From positions 62,001-126,000 of the forward strand of contig NZ_LQPC01000026.1 in assembly GCF_002101705.1 (NCBI RefSeq): a stretch of DNA of 64,000 nucleotides. Reading direction: 5' to 3'. The notes under the pieces were generated by a model. That model had not been told where the DNA came from, did not search any database, and worked only from the letters and a program-made list of their open reading frames with translations. How positions within the stretch are numbered: the stretch's first letter is position 1; the number at the start of each line of letters is the position of its first letter. The position numbers were made by a program, and so were the translations under genes. The stretch is from Mycolicibacterium iranicum. Lineage in GTDB: Bacteria > Actinomycetota > Actinomycetes > Mycobacteriales > Mycobacteriaceae. Shown one piece after another: positions 51,799-62,207 of this stretch.

Positions 51799-53184
51799 TC
51801 AGCAGCGGCTGAGCAGCTCCTTCAGTTCGACCTCGAACCGGTCGGCCAGGTCCCACAGGTCGTCGACCAGCTGCGGGCACGAGATGATGCCGATGTTGAG
51901 CTTGCCGTCCAAAGACATCACCGTGATGTTGAGACCCGCGCCGGGAAAGACCGGCCCGAACGGATAGAGACCGGTGATCTCGGCGCCGGCGCTGTACAGC
52001 GTCGTCGGCGGACCCGCGACGTTGGAGATGACGACGTTGGTGATCGCCGTCGTGCCCAACGGCGTTCGCGACAGCAGGCCGAGCGCCAAGCCGAACATGT
52101 TGCGGGACAAGCTCTGCGCCAGGTCCAGCAGCATCGTCGGGCCCATCGAACTGCTGTGCTCTTTGGAGCGCACATTTGATTCGCCGATGGCGCGCAGTCG
52201 ATCCAGTGGGTCCTCGATGTCGGTGTGGAGGTTGCTGAACATCCCGGACAACTGGTTACGCCCCGGCCGATCGGATTCGTCGTGCACCGACGCGGGCACG
52301 AACGCGATCAGCGGCTTGGCCGGCAACTCGTCTCGACCCTCCAAATAGCCGCGCAGCGCGCCGGCGCACAGAGCCATCACCACGTCGTTGACCTTGACGT
52401 CACAGTGGTCCTTGATCTTTTTGACATCCTCGAGTGGCAGCTGCGCCATCGCGAGGTTTCGCTCGGCCGTCAGCGCCTTGTTGAACGGCGTGTTGGGTGC
52501 GGAGAACGGCGCAGCCATTGCGCTACCGCCCACCGCGCGGTTGACGGTGTTGACGATCATCGACGCCGTCGTCGGTACCACGCGGGTCAGCTGCCACGGA
52601 CGCGTGACGAATCGCCAGAGCCCGTCGGCCGCGATCTCCCACGCACTCGCCTGCTTCGGACCGTCGACGGGGTCGGGTGGCGGGGCCTCGGGTTCGGTGT
52701 CCAACAGCTGACTGAGCAGATTCGCCGCCGACACGCCGTCGACGACGGCATGATGCACCTTCAGCAGCATCGCCAGCCGTCCGTCCTCGCGCGCCGCACT
52801 TCCTCCCACCCCTTCGATCACCCACATCTCCCAGAGCGGCTTGCTGCGTTCCAACGGCATCGCGACGATGCGCCCACAGAGAGCGGCGAGCTCTTCTCGG
52901 CCACCCGGCTCCGGCAGCGCAATGCGGTTCACATGCCGGGAGAGCTGAAAGTCGTTGTCCTCCAACCAGACCGGATGATCGACGTTGAAGTCGTTGTCGG
53001 CGAGCTTGGTGCGGAACTCCGGAATCGCGGGAATTCTCGACGCCAGATGGTCACAGAGTTTCTCAAAGGTGTAGCCGCCGGGCACGGTCGATGTGTCCAA
53101 CTCCGTGATCGAGCACACCTGCAACGGCACGGTCGACGATTCGCTGTAGATGAACCCTGCGTCGAGGCCACTCAACCGTTCCAC
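51799..53184 (-). CDS. Wax ester synthase/diacylglycerol acyltransferase (WS/DGAT)
   Basis: The 461-residue protein begins MERLSGLDAGFIYSES at a GTG. It has the catalytic HHxxxDG motif in LLKVHHAVVDGVSAANLL near residue 146 and the family blocks NDVVMALCAGALRGYL and the late NVVISNVAGPPTTLY. It transfers acyl chains from acyl-CoA to diacylglycerol or fatty alcohol at the membrane face, making storage triacylglycerol or wax ester. Mycobacteria carry many such genes. It lies near an MmpS/MmpL lipid-export cluster and TetR gene, but is separated from the TetR gene by 147 bases holding a repeat. Confidence 0.9.
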   Translation of the reverse strand: MERLSGLDAGFIYSESSTVPLQVCSITELDTSTVPGGYTFEKLCDHLASRIPAIPEFRTKLADNDFNVDHPVWLEDNDFQLSRHVNRIALPEPGGREELAALCGRIVAMPLERSKPLWEMWVIEGVGGSAAREDGRLAMLLKVHHAVVDGVSAANLLSQLLDTEPEAPPPDPVDGPKQASAWEIAADGLWRFVTRPWQLTRVVPTTASMIVNTVNRAVGGSAMAAPFSAPNTPFNKALTAERNLAMAQLPLEDVKKIKDHCDVKVNDVVMALCAGALRGYLEGRDELPAKPLIAFVPASVHDESDRPGRNQLSGMFSNLHTDIEDPLDRLRAIGESNVRSKEHSSSMGPTMLLDLAQSLSRNMFGLALGLLSRTPLGTTAITNVVISNVAGPPTTLYSAGAEITGLYPFGPVFPGAGLNITVMSLDGKLNIGIISCPQLVDDLWDLADRFEVELKELLSRC

Positions 53185-53268
53185 CGGAGCGGGCTACCCA
53201 TTGTGACCGCCGTCTCAAACAGCGTTTACCTGCGCAAGCGTTCGGCAGTCCGCCGAGCTAGCACTCAC

Positions 53269-53314
53269 GGTCGTGAATGAGCGGAGGTTCACAGCCCTGA
53301 GAGCTATCTCGGCG
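53269..53314 (+). repeat. Copy B of the dispersed ~46-base repeat
   Basis: The sequence GGTCGTGAATGAGCGGAGGT, then CACAGCCCTGAGAGCTATCT and CGGCG, matches copy A at 49816-49861. It fills most of the gap between the WS/DGAT gene and the TetR gene. The 5' part CACGGTCGTGA is itself nearly palindromic. Function unknown. Confidence 0.55.
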
Positions 53315-53331
53315 AGTCATCCGCCCACTGC

Positions 53332-53994
53332 CTACGCCTGGCCCGCTCCCGGCTGCCACGTCGACATCGCCGCTTCCATCTGGTCCTCGCTCAGCGGCGC
53401 AACCGGCAGCGGCGCCTGGCCAGGCTGGCACCGCAGGCCCTGCAACAGCACCGCCACGTAGCGTCGCCACAGATCCGACGACACCTCGCCGGCGTACTCG
53501 CTCACCGCACCCGCCATCAACCCGCACAGCGGCATGTCGGTCGCCGACACCTCGGGCCGCAGATAACCGTCGCGTTTCGCGCGATCCACCAGCTGCGCCA
53601 CTCGCGGATGGAGCCGGGTGCGACCGGCGTCGACACGGCCGCCGCAGTGCGCCCTGCTAAACGCGATCTCCCGCAATCCGCGGTCCGTCGCGGTCATCTG
53701 GCACATCTGCCACATCCACCAGGACAGGCCCTCCCAGGAGTCCTCGGACTCCAAAGCGGTGTCAGCCAGCGCGACGAGCTGATCGACGCCGTCCTCGAAA
53801 ATCGCTTCGAACAAGGCCTCTTTGGTGGGGAACCGCCGATACACGGTGCCGACACCCAGACCCGCGTGGTGCGCGACCTCGTTGAGCGTCGCGTCCAACC
53901 CCCGCGTTGCACAGAGGTCGCGCGCGGCTTCGATGATGAGCCGCCGGTTGCGCTCGGCATCCTTGCGCAGGCCACCGCAGGGTTTGTCAATCAC
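53332..53994 (-). CDS. TetR-family transcriptional regulator
   Basis: The 220-residue protein has the TetR helix-turn-helix at its N-terminus: RNRRLIIEAARDLCATRGLD, LNEVAHHAGLGVGTVYRRF and PTKEALFEAIFED. A C-terminal ligand domain carries WWMWQMCQMTATDRGLREI. GTG 53994 is taken as start; GTG 54012 or TTG 54024 are alternatives, and none has a clear ribosome site. It diverges from mmpS-mmpL and probably represses them through the palindrome at 54037-54051. Confidence 0.82.
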   Translation of the reverse strand: MIDKPCGGLRKDAERNRRLIIEAARDLCATRGLDATLNEVAHHAGLGVGTVYRRFPTKEALFEAIFEDGVDQLVALADTALESEDSWEGLSWWMWQMCQMTATDRGLREIAFSRAHCGGRVDAGRTRLHPRVAQLVDRAKRDGYLRPEVSATDMPLCGLMAGAVSEYAGEVSSDLWRRYVAVLLQGLRCQPGQAPLPVAPLSEDQMEAAMSTWQPGAGQA

Positions 53995-54036
53995 GAGCGC
54001 CAGTTTAGTGACGTCCCTTACCAAAACGCCACAAAC

Positions 54037-54051
54037 GGATTGACTCTATCC
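54037..54051. promoter_or_regulatory. Candidate TetR operator between tetR and mmpS
   Basis: GGATTGACTCTATCC is a 15-base quasi-palindrome (GGAT-x-GA-x-TC-x-ATCC, 12 matching positions). It lies just upstream of the TetR gene and in front of the divergent mmpS-mmpL operon. The size and symmetry suit a TetR dimer. No footprint or second copy supports it. Confidence 0.35.
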
Positions 54052-54172
54052 ACTTACAGGCTTAGATTCCCTACACAAGATCAAACGCCGACTGGTGGCT
54101 TGCGGCGTCCCCCACCCCGAAAGGCACGACCATGCCTGCAGTATTCGTGCGCCCAAAATCATTGAGCTGCAC

Positions 54173-54598
54173 GTGATTACCGTCGTCAAACGGGTCTGGC
54201 TGCCCGTCCTGGTGGTCGTCGCCATCGCCATCGGGGGGTTGACTGTCTCGAACCTTCGCTCGGTTTTCGGATCGCACGGCGCGATCGTCACCCCGATCGA
54301 TGCCGACACCGCCGAGAACTTCAACCCCAAAGTCGTCGTCTACGAAGTCGTCGGGACCGGCTCCACCGCGACCATCAACTACGCCGACCTCGACGGAAAG
54401 CCGCAGCGCACGGGCGAGGTGAGCCTGCCCTGGACCTTGCGCCTCGAGACGACGTTGCCGTCGGTGATGCCCAACATCATGGCCCAGGGCGACGGTCAAT
54501 CCATCACCTGCCGCGTCACCGTCGACGACGAGGTCAAAGACGAAAGGACGGCCGAAGGCATGAACGCCGCCACCTACTGCCTGGTGAAGGCCGCATGA
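54173..54598 (+). CDS. MmpS-family membrane protein
   Basis: The 141-residue protein starts with GTG at 54173. One N-terminal membrane helix ([19 protein letters not shown]) is followed by an extracytoplasmic beta-rich domain with [33 protein letters not shown] and a C-terminal Cys pair ([16 protein letters not shown]). MmpS proteins are accessory partners of MmpL lipid transporters. Its stop overlaps the mmpL ATG by 4 bases, so the pair is coupled. Confidence 0.88.
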   Translation: MITVVKRVWLPVLVVVAIAIGGLTVSNLRSVFGSHGAIVTPIDADTAENFNPKVVVYEVVGTGSTATINYADLDGKPQRTGEVSLPWTLRLETTLPSVMPNIMAQGDGQSITCRVTVDDEVKDERTAEGMNAATYCLVKAA

Positions 54599-57480
54599 CG
54601 ACCGAAACTGACGAGGCGCGCACCGACGTTTTGCCCAAGCATGCGGCCGTCAAGCGCCCGCTGCTGCCGCGGTTCATCCGAATGTTCGCGATCCCGATCG
54701 TGCTCGGCTGGATCGCCATCGTCGCCTTCTTGAACACCGCGGTGCCGACGCTCGAAGAGGTAGGCAAGCTGCGCGCCGTGTCGATGAGCCCCAACGATGC
54801 GCCGTCACTCATCGCGACCAAGCACGTCGGCGAGAAGTTCGAGGAGTACGACACCAGCAGCTCGGTGATGATCGTCTTGGAGGGCGAGAACGAGCTGGGG
54901 CCCGACGCCCACGCCTACTACGACGAAATCGTCCGCAAGCTCAACGCCGACACCACGCATGTGCAGCACGTCCAGGACTTCTGGGGCGACACGCTAACCG
55001 CAGCCGGCGCCCAGAGCATCGACGGCAAGGCCTCCTATGTGCAGGTCTACATCGCCGGTGACCAGGGTGAGGCGCTGGCCAACGAATCCGTGCAGGCCGT
55101 GCGGGACGTCGTCGACGGGACCCAGGCCCCACCCGGCGTCAAGGCCTATGTGACGGGTCCCGCGGCGCTGACCACCGACCAGAACATCGTCGGCGACGCC
55201 AGCATGAAAACCATTGAGGGCGTGACGATCGCGATCATCATCGTGATGCTGCTGATCGTCTACCGATCCGTCGTGACGATGCTCGTCACCATGTCGATGG
55301 TCTTCATCGGCCTGCTGTCAGCGCGCGGCATCGTGGCGTTCCTCGGGTTCTACGACGTCTTCGGGCTCACGACGTTCGCGACGAGCATGGTGGTGACGCT
55401 GGCGATCGCCGCGGCCACCGACTACGCGATCTTCCTGATCGGCCGCTATCAGGAAGCCCGCCGCTCGGGGATGGACAAAGAGTCCGCCTACTACGACATG
55501 TTCCACGGCACCGCCCACGTGGTGCTCGCCTCCGGCATGACGATCGCTGGTGCGACGCTGTGCCTGCACTTCACGCGCTTGCCCTACTTCCAGAGCATGG
55601 GCATTCCGCTGGCGGTCGGCATGACGATCGTTGTCGCCGCTGCCCTGACGCTGGGACCGGCCCTGATCTCGATCGTGACCCGGTTCGGAAAGGTGCTGGA
55701 GCCCAAAGGTAAAGGACGCGCCCGCGGCTGGCGTCGTCTCGGCGCGGCGACGGTGCGCTGGCCGGGCGCCATCCTGGTCATGGCCACCGTCCTGTGCATG
55801 GTCGGCCTGCTCGCGTTGCCGGGCTACCACACCACCTACAACGACCGCATCTATCTGCCCGGCGACGTGCCCGCCAACATCGGCTACGCCGCAGCCGACC
55901 GGCACTTCTCCGACGCCAAGATGAACCCCGACCTGCTCATGGTCGAAGCCGACCACGATCTGCGGAATCCCGCGGACTTCCTGGTGATCGAGAAGATCGC
56001 CAAAGCCCTTGTCCGCGTGCACGGTATCGCGTCGGTCACCACGATCACCCGCCCGGACGGCAAACCGATCAAGCATGCCTCGCTGGCATACACGGTGAGT
56101 CAGAGCGGCAATGGGCAGATCATGAACAACGACTTCCAGCAGACGGTGCTGGCGAACACCCTGCAGCAGGCCAACGAGATGCAGGTGACCATCGACTCGA
56201 TGGAGAAGATGCAGAGCATCACCCTCGAACTTGCCGATGTGACCCGGCGGATGGCCGACAAGATGCAGGACACGTCGGCCAATCTCAACGAAGTGCGGGA
56301 CCACCTCGCCGATTTCGACGATCAGTTCCGGCCGCTGCGCAACTACTTCTACTGGGAACCGCACTGCTACAACATCCCGATGTGCTGGGCGCTGCGCTCG
56401 ATCTTCGACAGCCTCGACGGCATCAACGTGATGGCCGATGACTTCGCCGAACTGGTGCCCGACATCGAGCGGATGGCGCAGCTGACGCCGCAGATGGCCG
56501 CGCTGATGCCGGCGATGATCCAGACGATGAAGAACCAGAAGCAGATCATGCTGAATCAGTATCAGGCGCAGAAGATGCAGCAGGATCAGAACATCGCCAT
56601 GCAGGAGGACAGCACGGCGATGGGCGAGGCGTACGACACCGCCCGCAACGACGACACGTTCTACCTGCCGCCGGAGGCCTTCCAGACCGCCGACTTCCAG
56701 CGGGGTATGAAGCTCATGATGTCGCCGGACGGAAAAGCGGTGCGCTTCACCGTCTTCCACCAGGGTGACCCGCTGACCGAGGACGGTACCGAACGCATCG
56801 AGCCGATGCGCATCGCCGCGGCGGACGCCATCAAGGGCACCCCGCTTGAGGGGTCGACGATCTATGTCGGCGGCAGCGCGGCGATGTACAAGGACATGCA
56901 GCAGGGCGCCGACTACGACCTGCTGATCGCCGCGGTCGCATCACTGATCCTGATCTTCCTGATCATGGTGATCCTCACCCGGGCCGTCGCGGCGGCCGCC
57001 GTGATCGTGGGCACCGTCGTCCTGAGTCTGGGCACCTCGTTCGGACTGTCGGTTCTGGTGTGGCAGCACATCATCGGCATTCCACTGAGCTGGATGGTGC
57101 TGCCAATGTCGGTGATCGTCCTGCTCGCCGTCGGTGCCGACTACAACCTGCTCCTCGTGTCGCGGATGAAGGAAGAGATCCACGCGGGCGTGAAAACCGG
57201 CATCATCCGATCGATGGCCGGCACCGGATCAGTGGTCACCGCAGCAGGATTCGTGTTCGCGTTCACGATGATCGGCATGATCGTCAGCGACATGATCACC
57301 ATCGGGCAGGTGGGCACCACCATCGGTCTGGGCCTGCTGTTCGATACGCTGATCGTGCGATCGCTGATGACCCCGTCGATCGCGGCGCTGATGGGCAAAT
57401 GGTTCTGGTGGCCGACGCACGTGCGTCCACGCCCGAAGCCGAAGCCGTGGCCCAGCGTCCGCCAGGAGGTGACCGTGTGA
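54595..57480 (+). CDS. MmpL-family RND lipid transporter
   Basis: The 961-residue protein has the MmpL layout: a first helix near residue 30, a porter domain, a five-helix bundle with [20 protein letters not shown] near 275 and a second porter domain with long coiled coil ([20 protein letters not shown] near 520). The second bundle contains the conserved [17 protein letters not shown] near 845. The two GxDY(A/N) sites are the proton-relay Asp-Tyr pairs, both intact. It exports lipids or siderophores across the inner membrane using proton flow. Cotranscribed with mmpS before it and two small exported proteins after it. Confidence 0.92.
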   Translation: MTTETDEARTDVLPKHAAVKRPLLPRFIRMFAIPIVLGWIAIVAFLNTAVPTLEEVGKLRAVSMSPNDAPSLIATKHVGEKFEEYDTSSSVMIVLEGENELGPDAHAYYDEIVRKLNADTTHVQHVQDFWGDTLTAAGAQSIDGKASYVQVYIAGDQGEALANESVQAVRDVVDGTQAPPGVKAYVTGPAALTTDQNIVGDASMKTIEGVTIAIIIVMLLIVYRSVVTMLVTMSMVFIGLLSARGIVAFLGFYDVFGLTTFATSMVVTLAIAAATDYAIFLIGRYQEARRSGMDKESAYYDMFHGTAHVVLASGMTIAGATLCLHFTRLPYFQSMGIPLAVGMTIVVAAALTLGPALISIVTRFGKVLEPKGKGRARGWRRLGAATVRWPGAILVMATVLCMVGLLALPGYHTTYNDRIYLPGDVPANIGYAAADRHFSDAKMNPDLLMVEADHDLRNPADFLVIEKIAKALVRVHGIASVTTITRPDGKPIKHASLAYTVSQSGNGQIMNNDFQQTVLANTLQQANEMQVTIDSMEKMQSITLELADVTRRMADKMQDTSANLNEVRDHLADFDDQFRPLRNYFYWEPHCYNIPMCWALRSIFDSLDGINVMADDFAELVPDIERMAQLTPQMAALMPAMIQTMKNQKQIMLNQYQAQKMQQDQNIAMQEDSTAMGEAYDTARNDDTFYLPPEAFQTADFQRGMKLMMSPDGKAVRFTVFHQGDPLTEDGTERIEPMRIAAADAIKGTPLEGSTIYVGGSAAMYKDMQQGADYDLLIAAVASLILIFLIMVILTRAVAAAAVIVGTVVLSLGTSFGLSVLVWQHIIGIPLSWMVLPMSVIVLLAVGADYNLLLVSRMKEEIHAGVKTGIIRSMAGTGSVVTAAGFVFAFTMIGMIVSDMITIGQVGTTIGLGLLFDTLIVRSLMTPSIAALMGKWFWWPTHVRPRPKPKPWPSVRQEVTV

Positions 57481-57776
57481 AGCGGCTGATGATTTTCCTG
57501 GCTCTTCCAATCCTGCTGGCACCCAATGCCTCCGCCGACACCGATACCGACTTCGCTGCACAGATGCAGGCCGTCGGAATCTACGGACAGAAGGACTACA
57601 ACGCATGGTTGGCGAAGATCACCTGCAAGCGGTTGACGACCGGCGTGGATGCCGACGCGCGCGAGTCCGCCGCGTTCCTGTTCGGGAATCTGGACGCGAA
57701 CACCGATCAGGTCTGGCAGTTCCTCGGCGCGGGTGTACGCGCGTACTGCCCGGAGCATCTGGCGAAGCTGTCATGA
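57477..57776 (+). CDS. Secreted DUF732 protein in the MmpL operon
   Basis: The 99-residue protein starts with GTG at 57477, overlapping the mmpL stop by 4 bases, with AGGAGG about 7 bases upstream. It has a signal peptide ([18 protein letters not shown]) and a DUF732 domain with [19 protein letters not shown] and two Cys (KITCKRL, AYCPEHL). Such exported proteins accompany some MmpS/MmpL pairs; the role is unknown. Confidence 0.8.
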   Translation: MKRLMIFLALPILLAPNASADTDTDFAAQMQAVGIYGQKDYNAWLAKITCKRLTTGVDADARESAAFLFGNLDANTDQVWQFLGAGVRAYCPEHLAKLS

Positions 57777-58243
57777 GCGCACGCGACGTCCGGTGGGCGA
57801 TGCGGGCACTGCTGCTGATTGTGGCGGCGGCGATGGTGGCGGCGATGGCTGCGCCGAGGGCTTTCGCTGATTCGACCGAGGATTATCCGATTCCGCGCCG
57901 CATCATCCACACCACCTGTGACGTCGAGCAGTATCTGGCCGCGGTGCGCGACACCAACCCGGTGTACTTCGAGCGCTACATGATCGACCGCAGCAACCGA
58001 CCCGCCGACGTCCAGCAGATGGCCTTCGACCGCATCCACTGGTTCTTCTCACTCGACGCCGTCGGGCGCCGCCAGTACTCGGAGAACACCGCCACCAACA
58101 TCTACTACGAACAGGTGGCGACGCGGTGGGGCAACTGGGCCAAGATCTTCTTCAACAACAAGGGCGTCGTCGCCCACGCCACCGACGTCTGCATGAACTA
58201 CCCGCGCGGTGACATGTCCGTGTGGAACTGGGTCGTCCGCTAG
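57773..58243 (+). CDS. Exported DUF5078 protein
   Basis: The 156-residue protein starts at ATG 57773, overlapping the previous stop (ATGA). It has a signal peptide ([20 protein letters not shown]) and a mature part with [40 protein letters not shown] and a second Cys in DVCMNYPRG, the DUF5078 pattern of mycobacteria. It is the fourth gene of the mmpS-mmpL operon. It is probably exported and associated with the envelope; function unknown. Confidence 0.8.
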   Translation: MSARDVRWAMRALLLIVAAAMVAAMAAPRAFADSTEDYPIPRRIIHTTCDVEQYLAAVRDTNPVYFERYMIDRSNRPADVQQMAFDRIHWFFSLDAVGRRQYSENTATNIYYEQVATRWGNWAKIFFNNKGVVAHATDVCMNYPRGDMSVWNWVVR

Positions 58244-58250
58244 CCCTCGC

Positions 58251-58307
58251 CGAAACTGAGGTTATGCAGGGGAAGTACGAGTAGACGCCTGCATAGATTC
58301 AGTTTCG
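58251..58307. repeat. 57-base inverted repeat after the MmpL operon
   Basis: Left arm 58251-58270 (CGAAACTGAGGTTATGCAGG) pairs with right arm 58288-58307 at 17 of 20 positions around a 17-base loop. It starts 7 bases after the operon stop. It lacks a T-run, so it is not a classic terminator, although a mycobacterial hairpin terminator without U-tract is possible. It may instead be a palindromic dispersed element. Confidence 0.6.
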
Positions 58308-58794
58308 ACGCTAGATGAGTGCCGGCATCCCTTTGATTGCGTCGTCAACGTTCGACGCTCCATCGACGACGCTCTGACCATCCCTATGCGTCGATTCACC
58401 AATTTCAGGTCCCGTGACGCGCTAGGGTCTAGCCAGGTTGACCCTCAGCCTCACGGACAACGCCGCGGCGGCGATGCGCTGTCCCCGTCGGCGAACGTCG
58501 ACGTCAGCGGCTATCCACGGTCGACACGCACACAGGAATGCGTGCCGAAAGTCGCCGGATGCGGTGCCGAGAGGCACATATTTGCGCCCAGCCAGGCGCG
58601 GTTGACCCCCTACCGTCGGCCCACGACGTACAGTCGGTAGGTCAGACAACCCCCGTCAGGTCCACCCGGACCGGGGACCATCTGGAGTGGACTCAAGGGA
58701 TCCACGCTTTACTGCGCTCCGGTCGAATTCCAGCGGCTCTCCCACCTTCTTTCAGACCATCGGCGCGCCTGCGCCAGAGCACTAAGGGCCGTCT
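58308..58794. other. Intergenic region upstream of the acyl-AMP ligase gene
   Basis: About 490 bases without a supported gene. Frames on both strands are short and lack ribosome sites. It should contain the promoter of the ligase gene at 58795; no convincing -35/-10 pair could be assigned. Confidence 0.4.
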
Positions 58795-60429
58795 ATGAGC
58801 CGATTCACCGAAACAATGTATGCCAACGCCCAAATCAGCACGAAGGGCTTCAACACCGGCGAGCCCCACGCACCGATTCGCCATAGCTGGGCACAGGTTC
58901 ACGAGCGAGGCCGTCGCATTGCCGGCGGGCTCGCCCTCGCCGGCGTCGGCCACAAGGACGCCGTCGCCATGCTTGCGGGTGCCCCTGTCGAGATCGCTCC
59001 TGCCGCACAGGGGATTTGGATGCGCGGAGCGAGTGTGACCATGCTGCACCAACCCACTCCCCGCACCGATCTCGTGCGCTGGGCCGAAGAAACCACCGCG
59101 GTCATCGACATGATCGCGGCAAAGGCCGTCGTCATCTCCGATCCGTTCATGCCCGCTGCCTCCGTTCTCAGCGACCTCGGTATGACCGTGCTGACCGTCG
59201 AATCCTTGCTCTGCGCAGATCCGATCGATCCGATCGACACCGACGACGACGACATCGCGCTGATGCAGCTGACGAGCGGGTCGACGGGATCCCCCAAGGC
59301 CGTGCAGATCACGCACGCCAACATCGTCGCCAACGCCAACGCCATGACCGTCGGCTGCAAGTTCGATATCGACACCGATGTCATCGTGAGCTGGCTGCCG
59401 TGCTTCCACGACATGGGCATGACGGGGTACCTGACCGTGCCGATGTACTTTGGTGCGGACCTGGTCAAGGTCACTCCGATGGACTTTCTCAGCGATATTC
59501 TGCTGTGGCCCAGGCTGATCGACAAGTACAAGGGCACCATGACCGCCGCGCCGAATTTCGCCTACAACCTTCTCGCCAGGCGGCTGCGCCGACAGGCAGC
59601 ACCCGGCGAGTTCGACCTGTCATCTCTGCGGTGGGCACTGTCAGGTGCCGAACAGGTCGACCCCCTCGACGTCGAAGAACTCTGCGACGCCGGCGCACCG
59701 TTTGGCCTCAAACCCGAGGCCGTCGTCCCCGCCTACGGGATGGCCGAGACCACGGTGGCGGTGTCGTTCTCTGAATGCGGTAAGGGCATGCTCGTCGACG
59801 AGGTGGACGCCGATCTGCTCGCTGTCCTGCACCGCGCCATCCCCGCCGTCAAAGGGAACACCCGCCGTCTCGTCACACTCGGCCGACCTCTGGATGGACT
59901 GGAGCTTCGTATCGTCGGCGACGATGGCGCCGAGCTGCCCACGCGTGGCGTCGGTGTCATCGAGGTACGCGGCGAACCGGTGACCAAGGGTTACACGACG
60001 GTCGCCGGATTCATTGCCGCACAAAATGATCGCGGCTGGTACGACACCGGTGACATCGGTTATCTGACCGAGCTCGGTGACGTCGTCGTCTGCGGGCGAC
60101 TCAAGGACGTCATCATCATGGCCGGGCGCAACATCTACCCCACTGACATCGAACGGGCGGCAGGCCGCGTCGAAGGTGTCCGCCCGGGCTGTGCCGTCGC
60201 GGTACGGCTGGATGCGGGCCGCTCCCGGGAATCCTTCGCCGTCGCGGTGGAATGCAAGGAATTCGACGACGATGTGCACGTGCGCCGCGTCGAACGGCAG
60301 GTCGCCCACGAGGTGTTCGCCGAAGTCGACGTCCGGCCGCGCAACGTGGTCGTCCTACAGCCGGGAACCATCCCCAAGACACCGTCGGGCAAGCTGAGGC
60401 GCGCACATGCGCTCTTGCTGGTGAGCTGA
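58795..60429 (+). CDS. Fatty acyl-AMP ligase-like adenylating enzyme (FadD family)
   Basis: The 544-residue protein is an ANL-superfamily adenylating enzyme. It has the AMP-binding loop [16 protein letters not shown] near 155-170, [15 protein letters not shown] typical of FAAL enzymes, and [17 protein letters not shown]. Motif A5 is [10 protein letters not shown], then YDTGDIGYL and the C-terminal catalytic Lys in [10 protein letters not shown]. The HDMGM and NFAYNL segments resemble FadD33/MbtM-type fatty-acyl-AMP ligases, which activate fatty acids for transfer to an acyl carrier protein rather than to CoA. No PKS or carrier gene is next to it here, so the partner is unknown. Active residues look intact. 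Confidence 0.82.
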   Translation: MSRFTETMYANAQISTKGFNTGEPHAPIRHSWAQVHERGRRIAGGLALAGVGHKDAVAMLAGAPVEIAPAAQGIWMRGASVTMLHQPTPRTDLVRWAEETTAVIDMIAAKAVVISDPFMPAASVLSDLGMTVLTVESLLCADPIDPIDTDDDDIALMQLTSGSTGSPKAVQITHANIVANANAMTVGCKFDIDTDVIVSWLPCFHDMGMTGYLTVPMYFGADLVKVTPMDFLSDILLWPRLIDKYKGTMTAAPNFAYNLLARRLRRQAAPGEFDLSSLRWALSGAEQVDPLDVEELCDAGAPFGLKPEAVVPAYGMAETTVAVSFSECGKGMLVDEVDADLLAVLHRAIPAVKGNTRRLVTLGRPLDGLELRIVGDDGAELPTRGVGVIEVRGEPVTKGYTTVAGFIAAQNDRGWYDTGDIGYLTELGDVVVCGRLKDVIIMAGRNIYPTDIERAAGRVEGVRPGCAVAVRLDAGRSRESFAVAVECKEFDDDVHVRRVERQVAHEVFAEVDVRPRNVVVLQPGTIPKTPSGKLRRAHALLLVS

Positions 60430-60450
60430 GCGGAGTACGGTCAGTGGCCT

Positions 60451-61251
60451 ATGGCTGATTTCGACGCACAGCCTGGCCGGGCCCCGCAGCCAGATCTGTC
60501 GGTCGCGCAGCGCGACGCCGACGAAACCGACCTGCGCGCAGGCTTGGCCGGGGTGGCGAGCCTGGTGGCGGGCGTCCGGCCCACCGCCGAACTGCTCAGC
60601 GACGTCGCCGACTTCGCCGTGCACGCCGTCCCCGGCGCCGACGGCGTGAGCGTCGCTGTTCTGGCGGTGCGCCCCGCCGGAACGGACGTCGAACTCCGCT
60701 CTACCACTGCCGATTTTGTCACCGAGATCGACCGCGTTCAGTACCAGGAGCTGCGCGAGGGACCGTCCCTGACCTGCATGCAGTCTGCTCGCGTGGTTGT
60801 GAGCGGCTCGCTGGGAAGTGATGTCCGCTGGACCCATTTCGGCGGCAGCGTGGCACGAATGTCGGTGCATTCTGCGCTGTCGCTGCCGCTGATCGTCGAC
60901 AACGCAGTCCATGGCGTCCTCAGCGCGTATGCGTTCACCCGCGACGCATTCGGCGACCACGCCGTAGAACTGGCCACCCGCTTCGCCGCACCGGCGGCGG
61001 TGTCGCTGTACAACGCACAGCTTCTTGCGTTCGCACGGGATCGGACCGAGCAGCTGCAGCGGGCCCTGGACAGCCGTGCCGTGATCGACCAGGCCATTGG
61101 CATCATTCGCAGCCGCTCAGGTGTCACTGCCGAGGAGGCGTTCGACCGGCTCCGACGACGAAGCCAGTCAGACAACGTCAAACTCGTCGTGGTTGCCGAG
61201 CATCTGGTTGACGAGGCCGTCCGCCGGGCGCGAGCCCGAAAGAGTCAGTAA
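60451..61251 (+). CDS. GAF-ANTAR domain regulator
   Basis: The 266-residue protein has a GAF-like domain (about 40-185; LREGPSLTCMQSARVVV, HSALSLPLIVDNAVHGVLSA) and a C-terminal ANTAR domain with LQRALDSRAVIDQAIGIIRS and AEEAFDRLRRRSQSDN. ANTAR domains bind stem-loops in nascent RNA and prevent termination; the GAF domain would sense a signal. It starts 21 bases after the ligase gene and probably shares its transcript. It converges with a second GAF-ANTAR gene. Confidence 0.85.
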   Translation: MADFDAQPGRAPQPDLSVAQRDADETDLRAGLAGVASLVAGVRPTAELLSDVADFAVHAVPGADGVSVAVLAVRPAGTDVELRSTTADFVTEIDRVQYQELREGPSLTCMQSARVVVSGSLGSDVRWTHFGGSVARMSVHSALSLPLIVDNAVHGVLSAYAFTRDAFGDHAVELATRFAAPAAVSLYNAQLLAFARDRTEQLQRALDSRAVIDQAIGIIRSRSGVTAEEAFDRLRRRSQSDNVKLVVVAEHLVDEAVRRARARKSQ

Positions 61252-61263
61252 ACCCCCGTCCGA

Positions 61264-61977
61264 TCAGTCGCTCTCCAGCTCCAGCGTGTGCTCGAGAATG
61301 TCGCGGGCCACATCGGCTGCCGTGCGGCCGGTCGAATAGGCGTGGGCGCGCAGTCGTAGCAGGGCCTCGGCAGCACCGACATCCAGCTGGGCCACCAGCA
61401 TGCCGGTGGCCTGGCTGACCTCGGCACGGGAGAGGGCATTCAACTCGCCCCACGCCTCGCTGGCCGGGTCGTTGACCGCGGCATGCATATCCGTGTGGAG
61501 AAGATCGAGGAGCGGCACGCGGGCCAGCTGGGCGGCCAGCGCTGCGGTGCTGACGTCCTCGGCGGTGATCGGGCCGGGTCTGGCGCGAAACAAACTGAGG
61601 GCGCCGATGTACTCATCGGCGATGATCACCGGCAGGGCGAAGACGCTGTGGATTCCCAGCTCCAGCATCGCGGGTTCATACAAGGGCCAGCGGGTGCCGG
61701 ATGGTTCGGCGAGATCGTCCACCAGCACCGGAACTCGTCGCGCCACGGACTCCAGTGCCGGTCCCTCGCCGAGGATGAACTGCAGCTCGCCGTAATCGCG
61801 AGCGCGCGCGTCGCTGGAACCCAGCATGCCGGTGGTGACGCCGTCGAAGACGAGACAGATCGCGACCGCATCGACATCGAGCAGCGTCACACACGCCACA
61901 CACAGCGCGTCGGCGGCGTCTTTTCCACGCCGACCGTGTACTGCCGCCAACAATTGCTCGGCAGTCGTCACGCTCAA
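61264..61977 (-). CDS. GAF-ANTAR domain regulator (second)
   Basis: The 237-residue protein has a GAF domain (VDAVAICLVFDGVTTGMLG, FILGEGPALESVARRVPV, HSVFALPVIIADEYIGALSL) and a C-terminal ANTAR-like segment (LSRAEVSQATGMLVAQLDVG, EALLRLRAHAYSTGR). TTG 61977 overlaps the stop of the small gene before it; GTG 61971 is an equally good start. Its 3' end is 12 bases from the convergent GAF-ANTAR gene. It lies behind a desaturase gene and may respond to envelope or lipid stress, which is inference. Confidence 0.82.
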   Translation of the reverse strand: MSVTTAEQLLAAVHGRRGKDAADALCVACVTLLDVDAVAICLVFDGVTTGMLGSSDARARDYGELQFILGEGPALESVARRVPVLVDDLAEPSGTRWPLYEPAMLELGIHSVFALPVIIADEYIGALSLFRARPGPITAEDVSTAALAAQLARVPLLDLLHTDMHAAVNDPASEAWGELNALSRAEVSQATGMLVAQLDVGAAEALLRLRAHAYSTGRTAADVARDILEHTLELESD

Positions 61978-62180
61978 CTGAAGAGGGAACGAAAACGAGG
62001 CTTTTTCCAGCGCTTCTCGTCACCGTCAACCGCGGTCCACTCCCCCGCGGCATAGCTGTGCGGGTGCCGGGAACCTCCGCGCACCACGTCGAGGCTGCCG
62101 TCGTCGTGCTTGACGAACTCGTCGCCGAACCTCATGTATTTGTCGACGCGACCATCTCGACAGGTCACCATGACTGTCAT
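61974..62180 (-). CDS. Small hypothetical protein, 68 aa
   Basis: ATG 62180 follows GAGGAG by about 10 bases and opens 68 codons beginning MTVMVTCRDGRVDKYMRFGD, ending in a basic tail (RWKKPRFRSLFS). It sits 27 bases after the desaturase stop and overlaps the GAF-ANTAR start, so it is the middle gene of a three-gene unit. It is probably a small cytoplasmic beta-rich protein; family unknown to me. Confidence 0.6.
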   Translation of the reverse strand: MTVMVTCRDGRVDKYMRFGDEFVKHDDGSLDVVRGGSRHPHSYAAGEWTAVDGDEKRWKKPRFRSLFS

Positions 62181-62207
62181 CCCAACTCCTCGCTGAACAC
62201 AGATCTG

